Assembly (NCBI RefSeq): GCF_016820535.1 | Contig: NZ_JADHDY010000014.1 | Span: 81,252-145,251 of the forward strand | DNA: 64,000 bases | Reading direction: 5' to 3' | DNA from: Sporosarcina beigongshangi | GTDB lineage: Bacteria > Actinomycetota > Actinomycetes > Actinomycetales > Micrococcaceae | In this document: piece after piece, positions 51,604-60,343 of the stretch | Numbering within the stretch: position 1 is the first letter of the stretch | Layout of the letters: the number at the start of each line of letters is the position of its first letter | The notes under the pieces: model-generated | Told to the model about the DNA's origin: nothing | What the model saw: the letters and a program-made list of their open reading frames with translations, nothing else | The model's database searches: none | Program-made: the position numbers and the translations under genes

Positions 51604-52239
51604 TCATGGATGGTTATCCAGTTGGGGACTGACTGCTCCCCTGATCATGCTCATCAACGACGCGATCAGGCCGGGAAGCGCGTCATCGTCGGCCTGCTGG
51701 GACAGGAGCCAGACATCCATCGCCTCACCCATCCCGATCGCGACCGCGATCAGCAGGGTGGGTGGGACGTCGTCGCGCACGGCTCCCACCCGTTGCCCGG
51801 TGGCGAGCACCTGCGCGATCCATGGGAGGGATGACTGCTCCAGTTGCTCCTGCGCCTTCTGTGAGGCGGGGCTCTTCGCCGCGGCGGCCCAGCCGCGCAG
51901 CATGGCGGCCAACTGCGGGGAGGCGACGAGTGCTCGCATCAGCCGTAGGTAGTAGTCGCCCAGATCCGACCAGAAGGCGTCGGCATCCCCCACGCCCAGG
52001 TCGGGCAGCGGGCCGACCTGCTCGAACAGCCCGGCCAGGCCGAGGTGGGCGACGTAGGCGTAGAGATCCTCTTTGCCGTCGAAGTAGTAGTACATCGACC
52101 CCTTGGAGATTCCGGCGGCATCGATGACCCGGTTGAGAGAGGCGTCGTGATATCCGTGGGCCGCGAACTCGTCGAGGGCCGCTTGCACGATCGCGTGTTG
52201 CTGCCGCGCAGGCAATTTCGTGAATCGAGGTCGAACCAT
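51604..52239 (-). CDS. TetR-family regulator of the flavin monooxygenase operon
   Basis: This 211-residue protein starts at the ATG at 52237-52239 (MVRPRFTKLPARQQ). The helix-turn-helix is intact: ALDEFAAHGYHDASLNRVIDAAGISKGSMYYYFDGKEDLY spans residues about 17-56, read here as its parts. It follows the monooxygenase stop by four bases, so the enzyme and regulator share one transcript. A clear dyad upstream of the monooxygenase gene is the probable operator, giving ligand-induced self-control. Confidence 0.9.
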   Translation of the reverse strand: MVRPRFTKLPARQQHAIVQAALDEFAAHGYHDASLNRVIDAAGISKGSMYYYFDGKEDLYAYVAHLGLAGLFEQVGPLPDLGVGDADAFWSDLGDYYLRLMRALVASPQLAAMLRGWAAAAKSPASQKAQEQLEQSSLPWIAQVLATGQRVGAVRDDVPPTLLIAVAIGMGEAMDVWLLSQQADDDALPGLIASLMSMIRGAVSPQLDNHP

Positions 52240-52243
52240 TCGC

Positions 52244-53428
52244 TCAGCGCCCCGAGTTCTTTTCCGGGAAGGACGGGAGTTCGACGCGGTCGTGGAAGCT
52301 CCTGCCCATCGCGATGTCGGCAACCTTGGGAAGCCCCATCATCTTCAACACGGTATTCCTGACAAGAAGCTGGGACTTGTTCTTCGGGGCGAAGGCCAGA
52401 CCCAAGCCCCGGGCGGCATCCTGCTTGGAGCGTATCAGCGGGGCCAGCCGCTCCTCGTAGCGGGCGAACGCTTCACGGTGGTCGCTGGTTCGTGCCAGTT
52501 CCGCCGCCAGCGTGTAGGCCTCCACCATGGCCAGTGCCGAGCCCTGTCCGGCCAGGAATGACGGGCACGCGCCGGCATCGCCCACCAAGGCGATGCGGCC
52601 GTTCGACCACGAAGGCATCTGGATCTGGCTCACCGAGTCGAAGTAGAAGTTCTTCGCGGTGGGCATGGCGGCCAGCATCTCGGGAACCTCCCATCCTTTG
52701 CCGCCCAGCTTCTCCCGTAGCAAGCTCTCCTGTGCCGTGCGCTCGACCGGCACGTCGCCGTCGTGCCGCAGGCTGAACAGGAGCAGTGTGGCGTCGTCTC
52801 GAAAAGAGAGGCGGATAGCCTGAAACCCGACCTCGGCGTACATCATCGCGACGAGCTCGTCCCGTTCCGGATACCGCTCCGCATCGAACGCGGCCACCAC
52901 CATGCCCAGATACTTCTCGAATTGATCATCCGGGCCGAACGCGAGCTTGCGCACCCGCGAGTGCAGGCCATCCGCGCCGATGGCGAGATCGAAATCGCGG
53001 ATGCTCCCGCTCTCGAAGGTGACCCGAACGCGCTCACCGTCGTCGGCCAGGTCCCGCACGGTGTCGCTGAGCATCAGCTCCACCGCGCTGCTAAGGGAGT
53101 CATAAATGACCGCGGCGAGGTCAGTTCGCGGAATGCTCAGATACCGCTTGTTCGACTCGATCACGGCCTCGGGGCTGAACGACGCGATCCTGCGACCGTT
53201 CCGATCGATCGCTCTCGCCTCGGTGAACACGTAGCCTCGCGTGCGCAGCTCGGGAACGATGCCCATCCGCTGCGCCACATCGAAGCCGGCACCCCAAAAA
53301 TCGATCAGGTAACCGCCGGTGCGCAACTTGGAGGCGTGTTCCACGATGGTGACCTCGTGGCCGGACTTGTTGAGCCAGAATGCCAGCGTCGGGCCGGCAA
53401 TCCCGGCTCCCACGATCAAGACCTTCAT
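52244..53428 (-). CDS. FAD-dependent monooxygenase (PHBH/TetX-like class A)
   Basis: This 394-residue flavoprotein hydroxylates aromatic or polyketide-like substrates using NAD(P)H and oxygen. The FAD-binding Rossmann motif is VLIVGAGIAGPTLAFWL near residues 3-19. The DG motif is IGADGLHSRVRK near residue 155. The GD motif is RIALVGDAGACPSFLAGQG near residue 290. The start ATG at 53426-53428 lies nine bases after GAGG. With a TetR partner and operator, an antibiotic- or phenolic-inducible detoxification role is plausible but not proven. Confidence 0.9.
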   Translation of the reverse strand: MKVLIVGAGIAGPTLAFWLNKSGHEVTIVEHASKLRTGGYLIDFWGAGFDVAQRMGIVPELRTRGYVFTEARAIDRNGRRIASFSPEAVIESNKRYLSIPRTDLAAVIYDSLSSAVELMLSDTVRDLADDGERVRVTFESGSIRDFDLAIGADGLHSRVRKLAFGPDDQFEKYLGMVVAAFDAERYPERDELVAMMYAEVGFQAIRLSFRDDATLLLFSLRHDGDVPVERTAQESLLREKLGGKGWEVPEMLAAMPTAKNFYFDSVSQIQMPSWSNGRIALVGDAGACPSFLAGQGSALAMVEAYTLAAELARTSDHREAFARYEERLAPLIRSKQDAARGLGLAFAPKNKSQLLVRNTVLKMMGLPKVADIAMGRSFHDRVELPSFPEKNSGR

Positions 53429-53453
53429 GATGAAACCTCGATTCAACCCCGCT

Positions 53454-53481
53454 TAGACCACAAGTCTAAACCTGTGGTCTA
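53454..53481 (-). promoter_or_regulatory. Operator of the monooxygenase-tetR operon
   Basis: This 28-base inverted repeat has perfect nine-base arms, tagaccaca and tgtggtcta, around a ten-base centre. A second inner dyad (tagac-cacaa-gtcta) overlaps its left part. It lies 26 bases upstream of the monooxygenase start. Confidence 0.75.
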
Positions 53482-53967
53482 TGGAAGTCACTGATGGCAA
53501 AATGGAGCACAAAGCCTCCCACGAAGCGAGTCGTAAGTCATGTCCCGCAAACCGGTCCATCAGGGGCGCCCAGGCAATCAAGACTCTCCGGAATAGAATC
53601 TGCATGCTTCCGCAGGCATCAGGTTCCCGTATACCCCGCCCGCAAAAGAGCCCGTTGAGCCCGGAGCGATACGGGACAGAATTTCTGTCCCACACGAGCC
53701 CATACTTCTAGGGCATCAACAAGCGCGGGCTCGACGCTCGCCAAGCCCCTGATCCAAGGCTGTTTGGTTGTCGAACCTGGAATATCTTGCCGTGATTTTC
53801 ATCAACCGTGATGTGCATCGAAAGGAAAGTGACACGAAACTGAGAATTTCAGCGTTCGAGGGCCGGGCATCGTCGCAGGCCAGCGTGATCTGCCGGTGGC
53901 AAGCGGCTTGGGGTCCTACGGTGACGTTTGGTCATGGTGTAAACCCGCTGAATCACCATGGAAAGGT
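53482..53967. other. Region upstream of the mobilisation genes
   Basis: About 490 bases without a supportable gene. An inverted repeat lies at its right end (53933-53960). This is the most likely place for an origin of transfer, but no nick site can be recognised. Confidence 0.45.
53933..53960. promoter_or_regulatory. Inverted repeat before the zinc-ribbon/relaxase operon
   Basis: Seven-base perfect arms, catggtg and caccatg, are separated by 14 bases. The right arm ends just before the GGAAAGG ribosome site of the next gene. It could be an operator or part of an origin of transfer. Confidence 0.4.
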
Positions 53968-54516
53968 ATGACTACGCGAACATGCCCCGAATGCAGCACC
54001 ACGTTCACACCCGCCAGCCCCCGGCAGCTCTTCTGCCGACCAGCGTGTGCCCACCGCCAGCGGCAACGAAAGTACCGGCAAAGCCTCCAGGATGAAGAGC
54101 TGCGAATGACCGGCCACACCGGCCAGTCCAAGGCCACCAATCAGGAGTCGCTGGCGGCGATCACCGCACTCTACGAGGCGACCATCCGGAAGCTGCGTCG
54201 AGCGAACAAGCGCAAGCTCTCCAAGCTGACCTTGTCGTTTGAGGGCAGGCTGGCCGAAGCCTACGAACAGCTCAACGCAAGCGCCCAGACACTCTCCCGG
54301 GCGCAGTCGAAGGCCGATGACCTCCAGCGCCTGGTGCGTCACTTGCAGCACGAAGGCAAGCAGCGTGAGGTCCGTGAAGGGCAGGCTGCCAGGGACATGC
54401 AGCACCTTGCCGCCAAGGTGCTGACATTGCACTCGAACGCGAACACGCGCCTTGATCCGTCGACGGCGGCGATCTTTGCACGCCGCGGCTGGAACACGGA
54501 AGTGGGCAGGTCATGA
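53968..54516 (+). CDS. Zinc-ribbon and coiled-coil protein coupled to the relaxase
   Basis: This 182-residue protein starts at the ATG at 53968 behind GGAAAGG. The N-terminus has a four-cysteine zinc ribbon (CPECSTTFTP...LFCRPACAHRQRQRKYR). A long charged coiled coil follows at about residues 60-145, with basic clusters (RKLRRANKRKLSK). The stop overlaps the relaxase start as ATGA. Position and architecture suggest a relaxosome accessory DNA-binding protein. I do not recognise a named family. Confidence 0.72.
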   Translation: MTTRTCPECSTTFTPASPRQLFCRPACAHRQRQRKYRQSLQDEELRMTGHTGQSKATNQESLAAITALYEATIRKLRRANKRKLSKLTLSFEGRLAEAYEQLNASAQTLSRAQSKADDLQRLVRHLQHEGKQREVREGQAARDMQHLAAKVLTLHSNANTRLDPSTAAIFARRGWNTEVGRS

Positions 54517-57500
54517 CCGTCTCCATAGCCCGCCTCTCCACCGAGGCAGGCGTCTCCTACCTGCTGAAGACCACCAGCCATGCCGACGTCGAAACCCGCG
54601 ACCTCACCGGCTACTACACCGCCGCCAGCAACCCGCCCGGGCAATGGCTCGGCGCAGGGCTTCCCGGCATCGGCATGAATCCCCACGACACCGTCACCGA
54701 CGCCACCGCGAAAGCCCTCTTCGAACGGGGTGAACACCCCGCCACGGGAGCAGCCCTGGGCCGCACACCGAACCAGGCCTCCACCGTCACCGGCGCCAAC
54801 GGCCAGACCGTGCGCCGGGCGGCGGTGGCCGGCTTTGACCTGACCTTCAGTGTGCCCAAGTCCGTCTCCGTGCTCTGGGCCCTCGGCGATGACGAGTACA
54901 AGGACAAGGTCATGGCAGCCCACCACGCGGCCCTGGAAGCCACCCTGGCCTGGCTGGAGACCTCCGCCATCCACACCCGTGCCGGACACGGCGGCGTCGC
55001 CCACGTCGGCGTCCACGGCGCCATCGCGTCCGCCTTCGACCACTGGGAGTCCCGCTCCGGAGACCCCCAGCTGCACACCCACGTCGTCATCGCCAACAAG
55101 GCCCAACGCGTCAGCGACGGCGTCTGGACCACCCTTGACTCACGCACCCTCTACAAGGCCACCGTGGCCGCCAGCCAACACTACAACGGGCTCCTTTACG
55201 ACCAGCTCGGCCGGGATCTGGGAACCGAGGCCGAAGTCCGCACACCCACCAGCGCCATCCACAACTACAGTTTCGAACTCTCCGGCGTGGACGATGCCCT
55301 CATCCGCGAGTTTTCCAGCAGGTCCCGGCTGATCGACATCGAAGCAGACCGGCTCATCCACGACTGGTCCGAAACCCACGGAAGGGAACCCAGCAACGCC
55401 GTCAAACTCAAACTGCGGCAACAGGCCACCCTGTCCACCCGCACCGCCAAGAACCACGACGTGATCCCCCTGAACACCCGCACCCGCCAGTGGCGCGAAC
55501 GGGCCCAGACCAAGGGCTACGACCCCGAGGCCGTGCTGGCGGCAACCATCAACCGCTCCCGCACCCACCCGCTCACCACCGCCGACACGGACGCTGCCTG
55601 GATCGACAGCACGGCCGGGCTGGTCAAGGACCTCGTCGCCAGACGCCGGGCCACCTGGAACCGCTGGAACCTGATCGCCGAGGCAGAACGGGTGTGCCTG
55701 GAAATCCGCTGCGCCACGCCCGCCGACAGGATCCACCTCATGGACGCCATCGCCACCTCCGCCGAGACCCAATCCGTCGCGCTCAACGAATTCCGCTACG
55801 GCGTCCCCACCACCACATCCCCCGACCTGGCGTTCAACGGACGCAGCGTCTTTGACCTCGCCAGCGCCCACCTGTTCACCGACGTCTCCACCCTGGCGAA
55901 CGAGGCGACCATCATGAACGCCCACACGCACGACGCCGGCCCCCACCTCGAGCACACGACCGTGACGAACGCTCTGAAACAGTTCCGCACCGCCCGCAGC
56001 GAGCCCCTGCAGGATGAACAGAGCAGCACGGCCGAGGCCGTGCTGGCCAGCGGGAGGCGGCTGGACGCCGTCGTAGGACCTGCAGGGACGGGCAAGACCA
56101 CCACGATGAGCGCCGTCAAAGCCCTGTGGGAAGACTGCTTCGGTTCCGGGACCGTGGTGGGGCTGGCTCCCGCCGCGGCCTCGGCCGACGTCCTGGGCCG
56201 GGAGCTCGGACTGGCCACGGATAACGTGAGCAAATGGCTCTACGAATCAACCGGCCCAGGCGCTGCCATACGGGCAGGACAGTACGCAGAAGCCGCAGAA
56301 AGGTACCAGGCTGCCTGTCAATCCCCACGACTGGACAATCAGGCCCGGAAGGCCCTTGAGCGCCTTGCGCAGCGCATGAGTGCCCTCACAGCGACCCAAG
56401 CACAGTGGCAGTTTCGGCCCAACCAGCTGGTCATCATCGACGAGGCGTCCATGGTCTCCACCTACCAGCTCGCCGCACTCCTGGACCAGGCCACGGGTGC
56501 CGAGGCCAAGCTCCTGCTGGTCGGCGACCCGGCACAGCTGGACTCCATCGACGCCGGCGGAGTCCTGGGCTGGCTGGACCGGTCCGGCTGCGCGCAACGG
56601 CTCAGCACGGTCTGGCGCTTCGCCAATGCTTGGGAACGCACAGCCTCCCTGAAGCTCCGCACGGGCGACATCGACGTCATCACCGAATACACAGCCCACA
56701 AGTGCATCAGCAGCGGCACCTACGACGCCATGGTCGACGACGCCTACAACCGCTGGGACACCGACATCCTCACCGGGAAGACGTCGATCCTGATCGCCCC
56801 CGACAACGACACCGTCGCCATGCTCAACGAACGCGCCCAGGCAGACCGCGTCGGCTCCGGGACCGTCGACGCAGAAGCCACCGTGGACCTCAGCGACGGC
56901 CTCCACGCCGGACGCGGAGACACCGTCCTGGCCCGGCGCAACGACCGCCACCTGCTCGATGACACCGGCGATTTCATCCGCAACGGCACCCTCATCACTG
57001 TGTCTGGTTCACCCAATCCAGACGGTTCCATTGCAGGGATCCGCCAAGACAACGGCGCCAGCATCGTCCTGGGCGCCGCCTATCTTGCCGAGTCCGTGGA
57101 GCTCTGCTACGCCACCACCGCCCACCGCTCCCAGGGCATCACCGTGGACACCGGCCACACCCTCGTCAGCGAGGGCAGGCTCACTCGGGAACTCTTCTAC
57201 GTCTCCATGAGCCGCGGGAAGGCCGGCAACCACGCCTACATCAGCGAACCCGACCCCCGCGACCACCACGGCGTGGACCCCACCACCCTGCCGGACTGGC
57301 GGCAAATCCTCACCGGCACACTCTCCATCGAAGGCGCAGAACACATCGCCAACGAGGTCCGCGAGGAACAACGCAACCAGGCCAACTCCCTCTCCCGGCT
57401 GCTCGCCGAGCATGACTACCTGGCCCAGATCGCCGCGTCCGACGACGTCACCCACCTCATCAGCACCCACTCCCCCAACCTGGTGGCCCCGATGCAGGTG

Positions 57501-58091
57501 TCCCCCTCCTGGGGCGCCATGGTTGCCACGTGGCGACGAACCGCGGGCACCAACCGAACCATCGCGGAACAGACCCTGGCCGGCGGGCTGGAGCCAACGG
57601 CTGACGGGCGCGACGTTGCCGCCGTCGTGCACTCCCGCCTGCGTACCCTCCAACAGCGCCTCCCCGCAACAGCATCCCTGACGGTGGCGCCGGTGTCAGT
57701 GCCCACGGACCGGGAAGACCTTCGGACCCTGCTCGACGACGTTCAGCAGCGCATCACCAAGCGGCTGTCCGCGGTGGCCGTCCGCGCCTTCGCCAATGAA
57801 GAGCCCTGGATAGGTGCGCTGCGCGCACAAACCGGCCTGCAAGCCAACGACGAGGCATGGAAAACCCTGGCGCGGGACATCGCCGGCTTCCGCGACCGCT
57901 GGGACATCGACAACCCTGCACTGCCCCTCGGGGCACCTCCCAGCGCAACGGACTGGGACCTTCATGATCAGCGAGCCCGACTTGAGGCCCGCATCGCCAC
58001 CACGAGGGCCAGCAACCAGGCTGCCATGCAGGCGCCCGAACGAATGGCCGGCGTCCATGCGCCAGCCCCGGTTGTCGGACCCTCGCTGTAA
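54513..58091 (+). CDS. MobF-family relaxase with C-terminal helicase (TraA/TrwC-like)
   Basis: This 1192-residue protein nicks and unwinds DNA for mobilisation. The N-terminal TrwC relaxase domain carries FDLTFSVPKSVSVLWAL near residue 110 and the metal-binding histidines in DPQLHTHVVIANK near residue 188. The helicase domain has Walker A VGPAGTGKTTTM near residue 521, Walker B LVIIDEASMVS near residue 638, and a late helicase motif TTAHRSQGITVDT near residue 868. It appears intact. No TraB/FtsK or type IV secretion gene is visible, so transfer would need a helper or genes outside the window. Confidence 0.93.
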   Translation: MTVSIARLSTEAGVSYLLKTTSHADVETRDLTGYYTAASNPPGQWLGAGLPGIGMNPHDTVTDATAKALFERGEHPATGAALGRTPNQASTVTGANGQTVRRAAVAGFDLTFSVPKSVSVLWALGDDEYKDKVMAAHHAALEATLAWLETSAIHTRAGHGGVAHVGVHGAIASAFDHWESRSGDPQLHTHVVIANKAQRVSDGVWTTLDSRTLYKATVAASQHYNGLLYDQLGRDLGTEAEVRTPTSAIHNYSFELSGVDDALIREFSSRSRLIDIEADRLIHDWSETHGREPSNAVKLKLRQQATLSTRTAKNHDVIPLNTRTRQWRERAQTKGYDPEAVLAATINRSRTHPLTTADTDAAWIDSTAGLVKDLVARRRATWNRWNLIAEAERVCLEIRCATPADRIHLMDAIATSAETQSVALNEFRYGVPTTTSPDLAFNGRSVFDLASAHLFTDVSTLANEATIMNAHTHDAGPHLEHTTVTNALKQFRTARSEPLQDEQSSTAEAVLASGRRLDAVVGPAGTGKTTTMSAVKALWEDCFGSGTVVGLAPAAASADVLGRELGLATDNVSKWLYESTGPGAAIRAGQYAEAAERYQAACQSPRLDNQARKALERLAQRMSALTATQAQWQFRPNQLVIIDEASMVSTYQLAALLDQATGAEAKLLLVGDPAQLDSIDAGGVLGWLDRSGCAQRLSTVWRFANAWERTASLKLRTGDIDVITEYTAHKCISSGTYDAMVDDAYNRWDTDILTGKTSILIAPDNDTVAMLNERAQADRVGSGTVDAEATVDLSDGLHAGRGDTVLARRNDRHLLDDTGDFIRNGTLITVSGSPNPDGSIAGIRQDNGASIVLGAAYLAESVELCYATTAHRSQGITVDTGHTLVSEGRLTRELFYVSMSRGKAGNHAYISEPDPRDHHGVDPTTLPDWRQILTGTLSIEGAEHIANEVREEQRNQANSLSRLLAEHDYLAQIAASDDVTHLISTHSPNLVAPMQVSPSWGAMVATWRRTAGTNRTIAEQTLAGGLEPTADGRDVAAVVHSRLRTLQQRLPATASLTVAPVSVPTDREDLRTLLDDVQQRITKRLSAVAVRAFANEEPWIGALRAQTGLQANDEAWKTLARDIAGFRDRWDIDNPALPLGAPPSATDWDLHDQRARLEARIATTRASNQAAMQAPERMAGVHAPAPVVGPSL

Positions 58092-58377
58092 AATTGGTAC
58101 AAAGGCAGAGGTTGAGTCATGCGAACTAATCCGATGGTCAACCCCCGACCTCATCCGGCTGGGCAGTCACACTCACCGTGATCAGCTGTGTCTGCCTCAC
58201 CTTTTCGAAGCACTACGGGTTCCGAGACACGAAGTCGAATTAGGACAAAGAATAGCCCCGACCACAATAGGAATCCTCTTTGCGAGACGTCAGGTCAGCG
58301 GCGTCCAAATGGGCCGTGGCCTTGACGTCGAAGACATCTACCGTCAGCCGTCAGCGATCACTTTTACACTGCGGCTG
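58092..58377. other. Intergenic region between convergent relaxase and HEPN-like genes
   Basis: About 285 bases. No gene, hairpin or repeat is recognised. Confidence 0.45.
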
Positions 58378-59028
58378 TCATCTCGAGGCGAACTCCACCG
58401 GTTTGTCGAGGTCCATCGCTTCCACGGCGATCATTCCTCGCACAACCATCTCAAGTTGGCGGGCGCGATCAACGTATGTTCGTGCGGCACCTTGAGTAGG
58501 AACTGTCTCTCCGTGTGCAACCTGATTTCTCAATGCGAGTAGGTTGACTGCCGACTCGTAGAAGGCAGAACTCACTGCCTCATTGCGCCGTAGCTGATCG
58601 ATGATGATTTTGGGGTTGCGGGTGGGTCGGCCCCGGCCTGCCTTGAGACGGTTGAGGTCTTCGAGAGCATTCATCAGTGTCTGCCAGGACATGATGATGG
58701 CACCTGAGGGGTCGCGAATCGGATCGGGCTTCGACGAATCAGCGCTGAGGTCCTCTTTCTGGCCATCGGGTACCTTCGATTCCGTGCGATCTTTGTCGTG
58801 TGTCAGCTGTTCAACAGCAGGTTCTGACTCAAGGACTTCGTCGACGTTTTCCTCAGCAGCTTCGAGGAGGTCACTGAACTCGACCTCACCCCCGAACCCT
58901 TTTGCTGCGCGCAACCGACCGATTAGCTTGCGTAACGGTCGGAGTAGTAGCAGCACAATCGTTAGCGCCACAACCGGCCATGAAAGTACATCTCCGATAA
59001 CGGACGCAGCGAACTCTTTCCAATCCAT
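58378..59028 (-). CDS. Membrane-anchored protein with HEPN-like RNxxxH motif
   Basis: This 216-residue protein has one N-terminal membrane segment (VIGDVLSWPVVALTIVLLLL, residues about 10-29), a basic stretch, and an acidic linker (residues about 50-105). A C-terminal helical domain follows. That domain contains FYESAVNLLALRNQVAHGE, with Arg167, Asn168 and His172 forming the RNxxxH pattern of HEPN ribonucleases and DUF4145-like proteins. HEPN domains act in RNA cleavage in many defence systems. Here the activity is inferred from one motif. It faces the relaxase gene and stands alone. Confidence 0.68.
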   Translation of the reverse strand: MDWKEFAASVIGDVLSWPVVALTIVLLLLRPLRKLIGRLRAAKGFGGEVEFSDLLEAAEENVDEVLESEPAVEQLTHDKDRTESKVPDGQKEDLSADSSKPDPIRDPSGAIIMSWQTLMNALEDLNRLKAGRGRPTRNPKIIIDQLRRNEAVSSAFYESAVNLLALRNQVAHGETVPTQGAARTYVDRARQLEMVVRGMIAVEAMDLDKPVEFASR

Positions 59029-59259
59029 CTGCTGATTATTGACTACGGGACAGTCGCGTAATCAGTCGACGCGCCGCCAGTAACAAAATTTCGACGGCAT
59101 TCGCCCGTACAAGTCGGGGCCTCGCCATCGGCTAATCACGATTCGAGAAAATTTCTAGTACTCAGATTTAGGCTTGGCAATTCTCTAGGAATTCATTTCG
59201 CGGAGCACGTGCGGCTGACTGGTTGCCTGAAAGCAACCCGGATTCTGGTGGTGGAGAGA
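59029..59259. other. Divergent spacer before the island ssb 3' end
   Basis: About 230 AT-richer bases. It should hold the promoter of the HEPN-like gene; nothing further is recognised. Confidence 0.4.
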
Positions 59260-59778
59260 TCACCGCTCATTCAGGAATTTCATTCTCAGGCCGTCGGTGC
59301 TGAACCCTCCCGCCGACGGAGATGTGGCAGGCAATGTCGGTACCCTGCCGGAGCCGTTCGTCGCCTCTGGCTCGGAATGGGTATGCACTGGGTTGCTAAT
59401 GGTGACTGTGCGGATTGGTTTAGATGTCCGCTCGTAGGAGGTCGTCCCGAACCTGATGTCCGGGCCGACGACTTCGGCAATGATACGGCGGGCTTCGTGC
59501 TGTGTGCCGTCCTTCTCGTAGGACCTGAATTCCAGGTCACCGGTAATGATGACTGGGTCTCCTTCCTCAAGGAACGAGCGACATCCTCGGCAAGCGTCCT
59601 GAACGCGGAGACGTTGTGGAAGACGGGGGATGCCGTCGCGCCAGGTGCCAACGGCTGCCTGGAAGCGCTGGTTGACGGCGATGCGCAACTTGGCGTGGGC
59701 GATGCCGGACTCCCCGTAGGAGAGTTCCGGATCGGCAACGAGGTTGCCGTTGATACTGACTGGGATTCTGGTGCCCAT
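59260..59778 (-). CDS. ssb: Island single-stranded DNA-binding protein with two compensating frameshifts
   Basis: The 172-residue frame begins MGTRIPVSINGNLVADPEL behind AGGAAAAG and has SSB-like ends: LRIAVNQRFQAAVGTWRDG before and LEEGDPVIITGDLEFRSYE after. Between them, residues about 51-70 do not look like SSB. The neighbouring frame there reads PVFHNVSAFRTLAEDVARSL, the expected SSB strand and helix. One base was gained in a C-run near 59625-59630 and one lost near 59560-59575. The C-terminus lacks the acidic DDxPF tip. It may be non-functional. Confidence 0.75.
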   Translation of the reverse strand: MGTRIPVSINGNLVADPELSYGESGIAHAKLRIAVNQRFQAAVGTWRDGIPRLPQRLRVQDACRGCRSFLEEGDPVIITGDLEFRSYEKDGTQHEARRIIAEVVGPDIRFGTTSYERTSKPIRTVTISNPVHTHSEPEATNGSGRVPTLPATSPSAGGFSTDGLRMKFLNER

Positions 59779-60121
59779 TTTCTTTTCCTGCCTTTCTTGG
59801 TCCCGGCCGGTGAGCCCGGCTGGGTGGCTTGTTTGGCTTATGACGCGTCGGTATTCGGCGAGATATTGACTGTTTAGTGACCAGGCACTGGCCCGGTGAG
59901 GTCACCGCGTTCGTAGACTGCCGCAACGCCAGCCGTGGCTGGCTTGGCACCGAGTTCTCGTCTGCGACATGAAGCACGACAGGGCACCGAAATGCCGTGC
60001 CGAGCCCCAGTAGTTGGTGAGGCAACCGCCGTCGTTCTTTCGACATGACAACGGTGGTCATGTAGTTCTCGAGCTTTTTCACCATGGATAGGTGTAAGGC
60101 CACGTTGAACAGGAGAGTCCG
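59779..60121. other. Divergent region between island ssb and excisionase genes
   Basis: About 340 bases. No gene is supported. It must contain the promoters for the ssb and xis-int units; no clear dyad was found. Confidence 0.5.
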
Positions 60122-60343
60122 ATGAACGAGCAAGCAAACCGGGCCCCATCCACCACAGCAATCCCGGAGGAATGGCTGACCCCGAGGGACATCTGCCACG
60201 AACTGCAGATCCCCGAGCAGACGTTCTACCAGTGGCGCGTCAAGCATGCCGGACCGCGGGCCCACCGGATTGGCCGGCACCTGCGCATCAGCCGCACCGA
60301 CCAGAATGAATGGCTCGCAACGACCGAGGACCACGGTGCCTAG
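60122..60343 (+). CDS. Excisionase / helix-turn-helix DNA-binding protein
   Basis: This 73-residue protein has the MerR-like HTH_17 fold of excisionase-type proteins. WLTPRDICHELQIPEQTFYQWR lies near residues 18-39, and the wing HRIGRHLRISRTDQNEWLA follows. It overlaps the integrase start by eight bases, the classic xis-int arrangement, and probably sets the direction of recombination. Confidence 0.87.
   Translation: MNEQANRAPSTTAIPEEWLTPRDICHELQIPEQTFYQWRVKHAGPRAHRIGRHLRISRTDQNEWLATTEDHGA

Noticed and set aside
53768..53971. Short plus-strand frame before the zinc-ribbon gene
   Set aside because: No ribosome site, no family pattern, and it overlaps the better-supported start at 53968.
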